NCBI RefSeq assembly: GCF_038066715.1
Contig: NZ_JBBUKT010000001.1
Coordinates: forward strand, 558,001-622,000
DNA length: 64,000 nucleotides
Source of the DNA: Luteolibacter sp. Y139
GTDB lineage: Bacteria; Verrucomicrobiota; Verrucomicrobiia; Verrucomicrobiales; Akkermansiaceae
Direction: 5' to 3'
Every line of letters starts with the position of its first letter. Within the stretch, counting starts at the first letter, position 1. The position numbers were made by a program, and so were the translations under genes. Positions 1-6,852 of the stretch are shown here, one piece after another. Below the pieces are notes generated by a model. That model was not told where the DNA came from. It did no database searches and saw only the letters and a program-made list of their open reading frames with translations.

Positions 1-140
1 CAAGTGGTGGATTCGAACATCGATGTTCCGGCAGCGTTGGCCTCCTGACACTCCGTCCTGAATCGCGATCCCGGACAGCAGCTTGACCGGCGGATGAGGG
101 CGGCGCGGAACGAATGCCCCGCCGCTTGCTAGCTGGATGC

Positions 141-160
141 GCCGATGGCTAGCCATCGGC
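141..160. repeat. Perfect 20-bp palindrome
   Basis: The 20 bases at 141-160 read identically on both strands (gccgatgg, ctag, ccatcggc). The flanks ggatgc and gcatcc extend the dyad with a 2-nt bulge. It overlaps the stop codon of the small leftward ORF 149-331. It could act as a terminator hairpin for that ORF, but no T-run follows on that strand, or as a protein-binding dyad. Confidence 0.6.
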
Positions 161-331
161 ATCCACGCGGCCCCTCTCCTCAAGGCTCGCCACCCGGCGC
201 TCCAACGACGCAATGGCGGACGTTGTTAGAGCGAGGATCTCCTGGATCCGAATCCGGTCGGCATCGGTTAGGGTCGCAAGTTCCTTCGAGAGGGCTTCAA
301 AAAGCGGTTCATCATCGCCAGGGGAGTTCAT
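149..331 (-). CDS. Small hypothetical coiled-coil protein
   Basis: This 60-residue ORF starts at the internal ATG 329-331. The frame is open further upstream, but that part overlaps a dispersed repeat (383-428) and looks non-coding. The product is hydrophilic, with a probable C-terminal helix or coiled coil (ALTTSAIASLERRVASLEER). It has no signal peptide, membrane segment or recognisable domain. The stop codon lies inside a perfect palindrome at 141-160. No clear Shine-Dalgarno precedes the ATG. I do not recognise the family; the composition is plausible for a protein but coding status is uncertain. Confidence 0.4.
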   Translation of the reverse strand: MNSPGDDEPLFEALSKELATLTDADRIRIQEILALTTSAIASLERRVASLEERGRVDADG

Positions 332-382
332 AAGAGGATTGCGATGATCGCCGCGAATCCCGCCGCCCTGCAAGACACGCGT

Positions 383-428
383 CACTTCGGTTTTTCCGAT
401 GGCCTCCTTCGGCAAATGCCGTCCGCAG
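383..428. repeat. Dispersed 46-bp repeat, copy A
   Basis: Bases 383-428 align without gaps to 2657-2702 (copy B), with 8 mismatches in 46 by eye. Both start cacttcg and end with aaatgcc followed by tccg and ag. Both lie in gene-poor DNA and in the same orientation. It is probably a degenerate intergenic repeat family of unknown function. Confidence 0.6.
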
Positions 429-440
429 GTCTCGAACTCC

Positions 441-512
441 GCTACTCCGCTACTCCGCTACTCCGCTACTCCGCTACTCCGCTACTCCGCTACTCCGCTA
501 CTCCGCTACTCC
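441..512. repeat. 8-bp tandem repeat, nine perfect units
   Basis: The unit gctactcc is repeated nine times without error from 441 to 512; the next block (gctctctt) is a decayed unit. The unit resembles the non-tandem sequence cactccgctaattccgctac at about 3280, so the array may have expanded from that intergenic module. The unit length is not a multiple of three and the array is outside genes, so slippage would not alter a protein directly. Confidence 0.9.
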
Positions 513-574
513 GCTCTCTTGGGAATACCGGGGTAGCGGAGTTCCCAGCACAGCTTCTGCTACAGGAAATCCGG

Positions 575-698
575 CGAACTCCCGTAATTCACTACATACA
601 CTTACGGGAATACTGAAGTAACCGCCACTCCGCGCCTCGGTTCCGGATTACTCACCCGGATTCACCGCCAGCCAGCTCCAAAAGCATCCGGAAGATCG
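575..698 (-). pseudogene. Decayed partial copy of the 3' end of the 3335-3868 gene
   Basis: Bases 632-678 match 3382-3428, inside the gene at 3335-3868, in about 40 of 47 positions. On the minus strand they translate to a broken version of its C terminus (WLAVNPGE, stop, SGTEA versus WLVINPGEYSGTEA). Bases 575-631 match 3228-3285, which lies just downstream of that gene. The order is the same, but this copy lacks about 95 bp between the two blocks. It is therefore a deleted, stop-containing duplicate of the gene tail. Confidence 0.6.
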
Positions 699-756
699 CA
701 GCCCTGGCCCGCATTAAACATTGTCACCCCGCACCGCCTCCAAGACGATGCCTGCA

Positions 757-1842
757 ATGAACAAGAATACCCCCCGATTCCTCTCCAAGCTCCAGCTCCT
801 CATCCTGAGCGGCGCACTGGCAACCAATTCCCACGCGCTCCTGCCAACACCCGACGCCCCTCCGGTAAAAGACGGACAAGTCCGGATCGGCGCCTGGAAC
901 ATCGAGAACCTGGGCCTGAGGGGAGCCCGCGGGGGCGAGACCGCAGCTCCCGAGAAACAGCAGAAGGCCGAGGACCTGGCCGCCTACATCCTGGCCAGCC
1001 ATGTCGATTTGCTCTCATTGGAGGAGATCCATGACGACGACCAGACCACCGACAAGGCCCCGGGAACCGCACCGTGGAAGAGCAAGATCCTCGACGAGAT
1101 CCTGGTGATTCTCGGGAAAGCCACCAACGATAAGTGGCAATATGAACTCACCGGCCCAGGCCCCGACAACGTCCGCTGCCAAATGACCGGGGTTCTCTGG
1201 CGGACATCACGGCTCACCCTGAAAGAAAGAGCACCGCTTCCGGTAAAAGGCGGCAATCACCCTCATCCCTCGATCGAAGCATCGTCCGACGAAGACAACA
1301 AGCTCACCTATTGGACCCGTCGGCCCGAGGCATTCCTCTTCTCCGCGGGAGAGGGCAAAACCGACCTCGCAGTCATCCCTCTCCACATGAAGAGCAATTC
1401 CGATGAGAAGAGTGTCGGCATCGACATGCGAAAAGTGGAAGCCCAGCAATTGATCGATGCCCTGCCTTCGCTGAAAGGCCCCTTTGAAAAGGAAAAGGAC
1501 TGGGTCCTGTTGGGCGACACCAACATCACCCTCGGCGAAAAGAGCGTTCAGGAAATCTGGAAAGACTTCACTGACCTCAATGCGAAAGAGGCACTCACTT
1601 GGATGAATCCTTACTTCAGTGAGAAGCAACCTCCGGGCTCAAGAAACCTCCCGCCAGCTCCCTTCGATCGGATCTTCATCCCCACAGGCCAGCCCGAATT
1701 CAAGCAATCAGAGGAGCACGTCCATGCACCCCTCAACGCTTCCAAGCTTCCCGATCATGAGTGGGTGTCTGAGCACAAACGCTTCCGGTCTGATCACCTG
1801 CTGGTCTGGTGCGATCTCACGGTTGAAAAGGATGATGACTGA
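757..1842 (+). CDS. Secreted endonuclease/exonuclease/phosphatase-family protein
   Basis: The 361-residue product belongs by motif to the EEP fold (DNase I/exonuclease III/phosphatase superfamily). After a signal peptide (about residues 1-27, ending SHA) come the core motifs in order: IGAWNIENLG (Asn48), LLSLEEI (catalytic-type Glu90), LLGDTNI (Asp/Asn pair) and RSDHLLVWCDL (Asp-His near the C terminus). These residues normally bind Mg2+ and the scissile phosphate. The substrate could be extracellular nucleic acid or a phospho-compound; the sequence does not say which. I chose the ATG at 757, which opens directly on a basic n-region. An ATG at 748 and a TTG at 721 are in frame upstream, and none has a strong ribosome site. 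The gene stands alone between repeats and a convergent gene. Confidence 0.88.
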   Translation: MNKNTPRFLSKLQLLILSGALATNSHALLPTPDAPPVKDGQVRIGAWNIENLGLRGARGGETAAPEKQQKAEDLAAYILASHVDLLSLEEIHDDDQTTDKAPGTAPWKSKILDEILVILGKATNDKWQYELTGPGPDNVRCQMTGVLWRTSRLTLKERAPLPVKGGNHPHPSIEASSDEDNKLTYWTRRPEAFLFSAGEGKTDLAVIPLHMKSNSDEKSVGIDMRKVEAQQLIDALPSLKGPFEKEKDWVLLGDTNITLGEKSVQEIWKDFTDLNAKEALTWMNPYFSEKQPPGSRNLPPAPFDRIFIPTGQPEFKQSEEHVHAPLNASKLPDHEWVSEHKRFRSDHLLVWCDLTVEKDDD

Positions 1843-2101
1843 GGCTGCTAGCACGGTGAGTCCCGGCGTTCAGCCCTTGCATGTTGGATTTCCTGAAGCC
1901 CCAGAAATTCACCACTACTCGGCTCAATCCGCCTCACCGGGGACCGATCCTTGAATCTTGAATCCGCTCCACCAATCACCCTTGGTGGAACATCCAGCAG
2001 CATTCCCGTTTTCCCGTTTCCTATACTTATAGGAAAGGAGGAATCCGCAGTCAGCCCGGAGCCAGATGGAGTCGCTCGTGCTTCATTCGGACCCACGCCG
2101 A

Positions 2102-2500
2102 TCACTCGCCTCCTCCACCTTCTCCATCACTTCGCCTCTTCTCCTCCGCGAGACGCACGAAATCCGCGCGCACTTTCTCCAGCTCCTCCTCGGTCAGATC
2201 TTCGAGATCCATGAAGGCATTGTTCGCCTTCTTCTGCACCCGGATCAATTCATCCAGCTTGATCTGGAGCGCTTCCGAATCGCGGTTCTGTGAATTCTGG
2301 ATCAGGAACACCATCAGGAAGGTCACGATCGTCGTCGTTGTGTTCACCATCAGCTGCCACGTGTCGCTGTAGCCGAGAAAAGGACCGAAGGCCGCCCAAA
2401 CGATGATGCCTCCGATCGCAATCGCGAAGGTCGCAGGCTTTCCCGTATAGCAAGACGCCTTCTTCGCAAAGCGCCCGAACCACGATTGATTCCCGTTCAT
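2102..2500 (-). CDS. Low-affinity iron permease-family membrane protein
   Basis: The 132-residue protein matches the bacterial low-affinity iron permease-like family in length and pattern. The N-terminal part WFGRFAKKASCYTGKP leads into a first membrane helix (about residues 20-40) and a second helix (about 50-72, ending FLMVFLIQNSQNRD). A charged tail follows with the family-typical run KLDELIRVQKKANNAFMDLE. The family is named after fungal Fet4; bacterial members are short and their transport activity is not established. The open frame extends upstream, but the ATG at 2500 starts the conserved region. The gene is convergent with the EEP-family gene and has no operon partner. Confidence 0.85.
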   Translation of the reverse strand: MNGNQSWFGRFAKKASCYTGKPATFAIAIGGIIVWAAFGPFLGYSDTWQLMVNTTTTIVTFLMVFLIQNSQNRDSEALQIKLDELIRVQKKANNAFMDLEDLTEEELEKVRADFVRLAEEKRRSDGEGGGGE

Positions 2501-2939
2501 CCCGGAACGATAGCACATCCCACGACGCCTGCATCGGGATCTAACGTCTCGCCGCCTGGGTGCCAAGTCGGCCTCCCTTTCCGCTTTCCGCCGGCCACCG
2601 GGGACCAGTCCCGGAAAACTCTGCATCTCCCGGACCCCGACCGGCACAGCGCTGCCCACTTCGATTTTCCCGATGACCCCGTTCGCCAAATGCCATCCGT
2701 AGATTCCCGCCCTGCGAGTTCATTGCATCCCTGCACGGGCTGATGCATCTCTTCAGCGACGTTTTCCAGGTGCGTGTGAACGGTAGCATACGCCCGTGGC
2801 CGGTATCCCAAACCCATGCCGGTCACGGGCCTCGCACATCTCCACGCGAAACGCCTCCGCCACTGGCAACCGGGCACGAAAAGCCCGGACCAGAAGCTCG
2901 TCCATCGGCAGACCGGGCGCAGCCGCATCGCCCACGCTC
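2501..2939. other. Intergenic stretch with repeat copy B
   Basis: This 439-bp stretch lies between the iron-permease-like gene and a small leftward ORF. It holds dispersed repeat copy B (2657-2702). Short ORFs on the minus strand (for example 2753-2935, containing MDELLVRAFRARLP) may be gene remnants, but none has a start signal or domain I can support. Confidence 0.45.
2657..2702. repeat. Dispersed 46-bp repeat, copy B
   Basis: This is the partner of the copy at 383-428, in the same orientation, about 83 percent identical by eye. It sits in the gene-free stretch upstream of the iron-permease-like gene. Confidence 0.6.
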
Positions 2940-3137
2940 TCAACCTTCCGCAGCCTTCACCTTTGCGGCGCTGTAGGACTCCACCCAATCCTCCGCAATC
3001 TGCACCTTCGCCCTGCCTCGCTCGTCCGCGTCTTCAATGCCCGCCATGACCAGATCGGAATAAACCTGCATCAGCCTCGTGTAGAGGTGATCGATGGATG
3101 CTTGTAGAACTCGATTGTTTTCGTCGCCGGTAGTCAT
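2940..3137 (-). CDS. Small hypothetical protein
   Basis: The 65-residue product is acidic and looks helical throughout (LQASIDHLYTRLMQVYSD, then KVQIAEDWVESYSAAKVKA). It has no signal peptide, membrane segment or cysteine. The ATG at 3135-3137 is preceded by a G-rich stretch (ggggtg on the coding strand) at a usable distance for a ribosome site. I do not recognise the family. Balanced amino-acid composition favours a real gene over a shadow ORF, but no homologue can be named. Confidence 0.5.
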   Translation of the reverse strand: MTTGDENNRVLQASIDHLYTRLMQVYSDLVMAGIEDADERGRAKVQIAEDWVESYSAAKVKAAEG

Positions 3138-3227
3138 TGCACCCCGTGGATAACGAAAAGCCCCGCTTCCTGTCGAGAGCGGCGCTTCACACCACCAAAA
3201 CGCGGCCCTGATCCGGAAAATCCACCG

Positions 3228-3300
3228 GACTCCCGCAATTCACCATAGAGACTTACGGGAATACGGGAGTAACCACCACTCCGCTAATTCCGCTACAGAG
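3228..3300. repeat. Intergenic module, copy downstream of the 3335-3868 gene
   Basis: This block (actcccgcaattcacc, acttacgggaata, cactccgctaattcc) is repeated in degenerate form at 575-631. It contains the sequence from which the 8-bp array at 441-512 may derive. Short inverted pieces such as taccggagt recur in both copies. Confidence 0.5.
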
Positions 3301-3334
3301 GCATACCGAATTACCGGAGTCCTCGGGCGTACAC

Positions 3335-3868
3335 TTACGGCGGATCTTTCTTCACGATCCGCATCCGGAAAAACCTCCGTGCCTCGGTTCCGGAATACTC
3401 ACCAGGATTGATCACCAGCCAGTTCACCAGATCAGAGCTGCTTTCAAGGATGACCTCGAAAGTCGAGCCCTCTTCCTGCGGAATGGAAGTCGGTCCGCTC
3501 GTCAGGCCGATACGTGTGATCCCGAGAGTCACGAAGCCAGAAGAGGCACCGTTGCCGACACCGCCGCTTTTCAAGGTGATTGTCGCGGGCCCGGCGATGA
3601 CGATCGGATTGATATCCCACGTGCCTCCCTTGAAGCAGCTCAGATCGAAAGTCTTGGTGCCAATCTCACAGCGAAGCCTCGCGTTGAAGCCGGGTGAGCC
3701 ATACAGGAGTTTCGCACTCTCGCCCTGACCCAGCGTGATGGACTGGGACGAGCCTTCCTGTCCGGAAGTGTTCTCTGCCAGAAGATTCAAGTCCTCGCCT
3801 TTGGCCTGGCAGAAAGCAAGAACGCCAAGCACCAAACCAAGCCGGACCGGGAGGGAGATCATCTTCAT
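3335..3868 (-). CDS. Exported hypothetical protein with C-terminal FFRM-type tail
   Basis: The 177-residue product starts at an ATG directly before a signal peptide (MKMISLPVRLGLVLGVL, cleavage near QAKG). The mature part is small and probably all beta, with few distinctive motifs. The C terminus has SSSDLVNWLVINPGEYSG followed by RRFFRMRI. That pattern recurs, with variation, at the ends of the much larger exported proteins in this window (for example EAFFRLAV at the end of the 3928-6678 product). The function is unknown. A decayed copy of its 3' end lies at 575-698. It stops 60 bp upstream of nothing obvious and is co-oriented with the oxidoreductase gene on its left-hand neighbour side, but the two 3' and 5' ends are only 36 bp apart, so co-transcription after that gene is likely. 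Confidence 0.7.
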   Translation of the reverse strand: MKMISLPVRLGLVLGVLAFCQAKGEDLNLLAENTSGQEGSSQSITLGQGESAKLLYGSPGFNARLRCEIGTKTFDLSCFKGGTWDINPIVIAGPATITLKSGGVGNGASSGFVTLGITRIGLTSGPTSIPQEEGSTFEVILESSSDLVNWLVINPGEYSGTEARRFFRMRIVKKDPP

Positions 3869-3927
3869 CCATCTGCAGATAACAAACCCGCAATAACGGT
3901 CAACTCGATTCAGGAACACGATGCCCG

Positions 3928-6678
3928 CTACGGAAACGGCGTCAGCGAAACCGCCAGCCGGAAAAACGCCTCAGGCTCCGCCAACTCCGCCAGTGAGTAA
4001 CGAAGCACCTCCAGCGGATCCCCACCCGAAATCTCCGGCGTTCCCACAACCAATCCCGCAGGTCCCCAGCCCGACAAATCTCCCGACTCCTCGATCCTCA
4101 CGAACAGCTGCTTCGCCATCGGATTCCGTTCGATCTCCAGCGCCGACACCGGCTTCGGATAAATCCTCATCCGCGGCGGCATGCCCGCGGTAAGAGGATC
4201 GCTGCCACCAAAGAACTCTAACAAATTCTTCGTCCCATCACGGTCCGGATCTGCCTCCGGACCTGAGACGGCGGGATCCAGCAACTGCTGCGGCGTGAAC
4301 CGCGCCCGCCGCCATTCATCGAACGGCGTATCCAGGATCGTCACCGTCTCCGAAGCCAACTCCCCGATGTTATAAGCCGGGTCCGCAGCCAGCGAAATCA
4401 CCACATCCTCCGTCCCTTCCGCCAGAGAATCCACTAGCGGCGTCACCTGCAGCGCCACGCTCGCCACTCCAGCAGGCAAAACCACGCTGCCACTCAGCGC
4501 CGTGAAATCCTGCCCGGAAGTCGCACTGCCACCCAGCGTATAGCGCACCGTCAGCGCACCCGTCGTCGGAGCCGACCGCCTCACCCACAGCTTCGCGGGC
4601 TTTGCCGCACTCACACCCGCACTCGGCTCCACTGCCCGCGCATCGCTCGCCCACAGATCCACCACCGGCACATCCGCCCCTTGCAGGAATCTCACCGCAT
4701 CCGCGATCACATACCCGTTCACCCCGCTATCGCGGACCGTCACACTCCCATTCGTCGTCGAAGACCCGGCCGCAAACGTGAAGCTCCCCAGCGAGTACCA
4801 GACGCCTCCATTCGCCTGCTGGTTCACCGTCCGGTTCTGAACCACACCACCCGGCAAACGGATCTCCACCGGCACATTCGTCGCCCGGTTGGTATGCGCC
4901 GTCCACCGCAGGAAGACTTCATAGCTTCCCGCCGCCGGAAGATTCGGCGTGAACCGCGCCGAGCAGCTTCCGTCCCTCACGTTCCCATCATGCAGGTAGT
5001 CGGTCCCATTGAATCCCGTCGTCGCCGATGCCGCCGTCCACGTCCCCGTCAGCGTCACGCCCGTCGCATCCGCATTGTCCACCACGATCCCGCTCGCCCC
5101 ATCGCCGCCGGCATTGGTCAGCTTCTGCCCATCCGCCAGCAGCTGTGCCTTCAGCTTCGCATAAGAAACCGCCTGCACCGCCACCTCATCATCGATCGCA
5201 AAGCATGCCGCCGTCGCCGCCGATTGCCCCAGGATCATGAACACCGGCTCCATCCGGATCGACCCGAAAGCAATGTGTGTCGAGGACAAGCTCCACGGCA
5301 CCAGCAGATTCTTGCACTCGCCCGTCTTCGGCACGATCGCACGATACGAAATCGGATACGGCCCGGGAACAGCACGCTGGATGTCCCCTTCATTCTTCAC
5401 CATCCCGTTCGAGACGATCCGCTGGCAATTGTGCGAATCCATCGTGTAGGCACCCATCCCGATCGAGTCCGCAGCCACCACCGTGCCCAGGCAATTCTTC
5501 TCCGTCATCACATAGTCGGAGACCATCCGCCGCGCCTCTCGGATGTAGAGCTGGTGCGGCCAATGCCCGTTATCCAGGAACTCATCCTTCGGCAATCCCC
5601 ACTGGCTCCACGCGCTGCGAATCGCCGCCGGCACCCGCGGCGAATTCTGCACCGTCCACACCAGCCCGCGCTGCCACTTCTCGTGCGCCTTCGCGAGCTG
5701 GATCCGCGTGTCATAGTCCGCCTCGATCCATGACGCCGTGGTCCCGCTGATGAAGTCGCAGGAAATCCCCGAGTCGTTGTTAGAGTCCGTCTTGCCATTC
5801 GGCACCGGTCGCGTCTTCCAGAAGCGATCCGTCTGCCCCGCCGCGATCGAGCGGAAAAGGATCTCATAGTCCGCCTCGTTGTAGCCTTCCGGCTGCGGGA
5901 TCATCTCCCGGTTCGCCGCCACATTCGTCAGGCACATCCGGTAGCAATACGCCTGGATCAGCGAATCCGCCGCACCATCCGCACCTGACGGCGCAGCATT
6001 CACTCCTGGCAGCAAGCCACTCGCCGGATTCCCCGCCGTCACCCACGGGCTAATTCCGTTGGGCAATTGATTGCCGCTCGTCGTTGTCTGGATCCCATTG
6101 ATCGTCTCGCCATACTGCGAGTTCGCCTCACGCCCGCTCGCATAGCTCACGCCCGCCTGCTTCAGCAGGTCGCCTTCATAGGAGGCATCGATGAAGATCT
6201 TCGCTTTGAAAACATCACCCGTGCTCGTCGTGATCTGCGTGATCCGCCCGCCCGCCGTCGCAGTCGAAATCAGATGCCGGTTCAGATAAACCGGCACCTG
6301 CGCCTCCGCGATCATCTCGTTGAAAACCGCCTCCGCCACCTTCGGCTCGAAGGTGAACTTTGCCCCGCTCAACCCATACTTCGTCGCGATCCGCGTGTAG
6401 AACTCCCGCGACATCCCCTGGATGTAAGCATCGCCATTATTGCCGATGTCCGTGTCGCCGAGCCCTCCCGAACTCAGTCCGCCCAGATGCCCGCCGATCT
6501 CCACCAGCGACACCGTCTTCCCCATCCGCGCCGCCTGCACCGCCGCCGTCACGCCACCGGCCGCGCCGCCATAAATGCAAATATCCGTCTCGATCACCCG
6601 GCTCGCATCAGCACTCGCGACCGCCGCTAGGAAAAACATGAAGCTACGCAGGGACAAATGACGCGTGTTGGGTTTCAT
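3928..6678 (-). CDS. Exported FAD-dependent oxidoreductase with golvesin-like and Calx-beta domains
   Basis: This 916-residue protein begins with a signal peptide (residues 1-25). An FAD-binding oxidoreductase domain of the FAD_oxidored type follows, to about residue 530. Its dinucleotide-binding loop is ICIYGGAAGGVTAA (GGAAGG at 37-42), followed by the GGHLGGLSSGGLGDTD segment typical of the family. Next come a golvesin-like domain (about 535-670, with AAGSYEVFLRW and NGYVIADAVRF), a Calx-beta-like domain (about 680-785) and the C-terminal module shared by several proteins here (787-916, with ADPDRDGTKNLLEFF and EAFFRLAV). Family members occur widely in Verrucomicrobiota and Planctomycetota and are thought to act on carbohydrates; the substrate here is unknown. 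It is divergent from the sensor kinase at 6853, sharing a 174-bp region. Confidence 0.88.
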   Translation of the reverse strand: MKPNTRHLSLRSFMFFLAAVASADASRVIETDICIYGGAAGGVTAAVQAARMGKTVSLVEIGGHLGGLSSGGLGDTDIGNNGDAYIQGMSREFYTRIATKYGLSGAKFTFEPKVAEAVFNEMIAEAQVPVYLNRHLISTATAGGRITQITTSTGDVFKAKIFIDASYEGDLLKQAGVSYASGREANSQYGETINGIQTTTSGNQLPNGISPWVTAGNPASGLLPGVNAAPSGADGAADSLIQAYCYRMCLTNVAANREMIPQPEGYNEADYEILFRSIAAGQTDRFWKTRPVPNGKTDSNNDSGISCDFISGTTASWIEADYDTRIQLAKAHEKWQRGLVWTVQNSPRVPAAIRSAWSQWGLPKDEFLDNGHWPHQLYIREARRMVSDYVMTEKNCLGTVVAADSIGMGAYTMDSHNCQRIVSNGMVKNEGDIQRAVPGPYPISYRAIVPKTGECKNLLVPWSLSSTHIAFGSIRMEPVFMILGQSAATAACFAIDDEVAVQAVSYAKLKAQLLADGQKLTNAGGDGASGIVVDNADATGVTLTGTWTAASATTGFNGTDYLHDGNVRDGSCSARFTPNLPAAGSYEVFLRWTAHTNRATNVPVEIRLPGGVVQNRTVNQQANGGVWYSLGSFTFAAGSSTTNGSVTVRDSGVNGYVIADAVRFLQGADVPVVDLWASDARAVEPSAGVSAAKPAKLWVRRSAPTTGALTVRYTLGGSATSGQDFTALSGSVVLPAGVASVALQVTPLVDSLAEGTEDVVISLAADPAYNIGELASETVTILDTPFDEWRRARFTPQQLLDPAVSGPEADPDRDGTKNLLEFFGGSDPLTAGMPPRMRIYPKPVSALEIERNPMAKQLFVRIEESGDLSGWGPAGLVVGTPEISGGDPLEVLRYSLAELAEPEAFFRLAVSLTPFP

Positions 6679-6852
6679 GACAGATCAGGCCCGCGACGCA
6701 CCTTCTTGGATCAGGCACCGGAAAGCCGCAGGCCTCCCAATCTGTAGCTCCTCGTCCCCTCGCGAATCCCACTTACGAGGGAGCGCGGACCGAAATTTTT
6801 TCCGCGACGCCAGCCCCCGGTTCCACGGTATAAATGCCGACCACCCTTCCTC

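Larger units (their letters stand above)
332..756. other. Gene-free repeat-rich stretch
   Basis: About 425 bases separate the small ORF ending its 5' side at 331 from the secreted nuclease-like gene at 757. The stretch holds dispersed repeat copy A (383-428), nine perfect 8-bp tandem units (441-512), a decayed copy of the tail of the 3335-3868 gene (632-698) and the module just before it (575-631). An ORF across the tandem repeat simply translates the repeat (RYSATPLL units) and is not accepted as a gene. Confidence 0.6.

Noticed and set aside
1-30. Possible tRNA T-arm (gttcgaatcc on the minus strand)
   Set aside because: The flanking stem bases (cgatg and ccacc) do not pair, and no anticodon or acceptor structure fits around it.
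441-512. CRISPR-like array
   Set aside because: The units are contiguous 8-mers with no spacers or cas genes, so it is a tandem repeat only.
344-616. Plus-strand ORF across the minisatellite
   Set aside because: Its repeat peptide is an artefact of the 8-bp array; it has no start signal or domain.
2497-2988. Minus-strand ORFs near the dispersed repeat copy
   Set aside because: No start signal or domain, they overlap the repeat, and composition is atypical; they may be gene remnants.
4681-5733. Long plus-strand ORF opposite the FAD oxidoreductase
   Set aside because: Arg/His/Pro-rich shadow of a high-GC gene; no domain.
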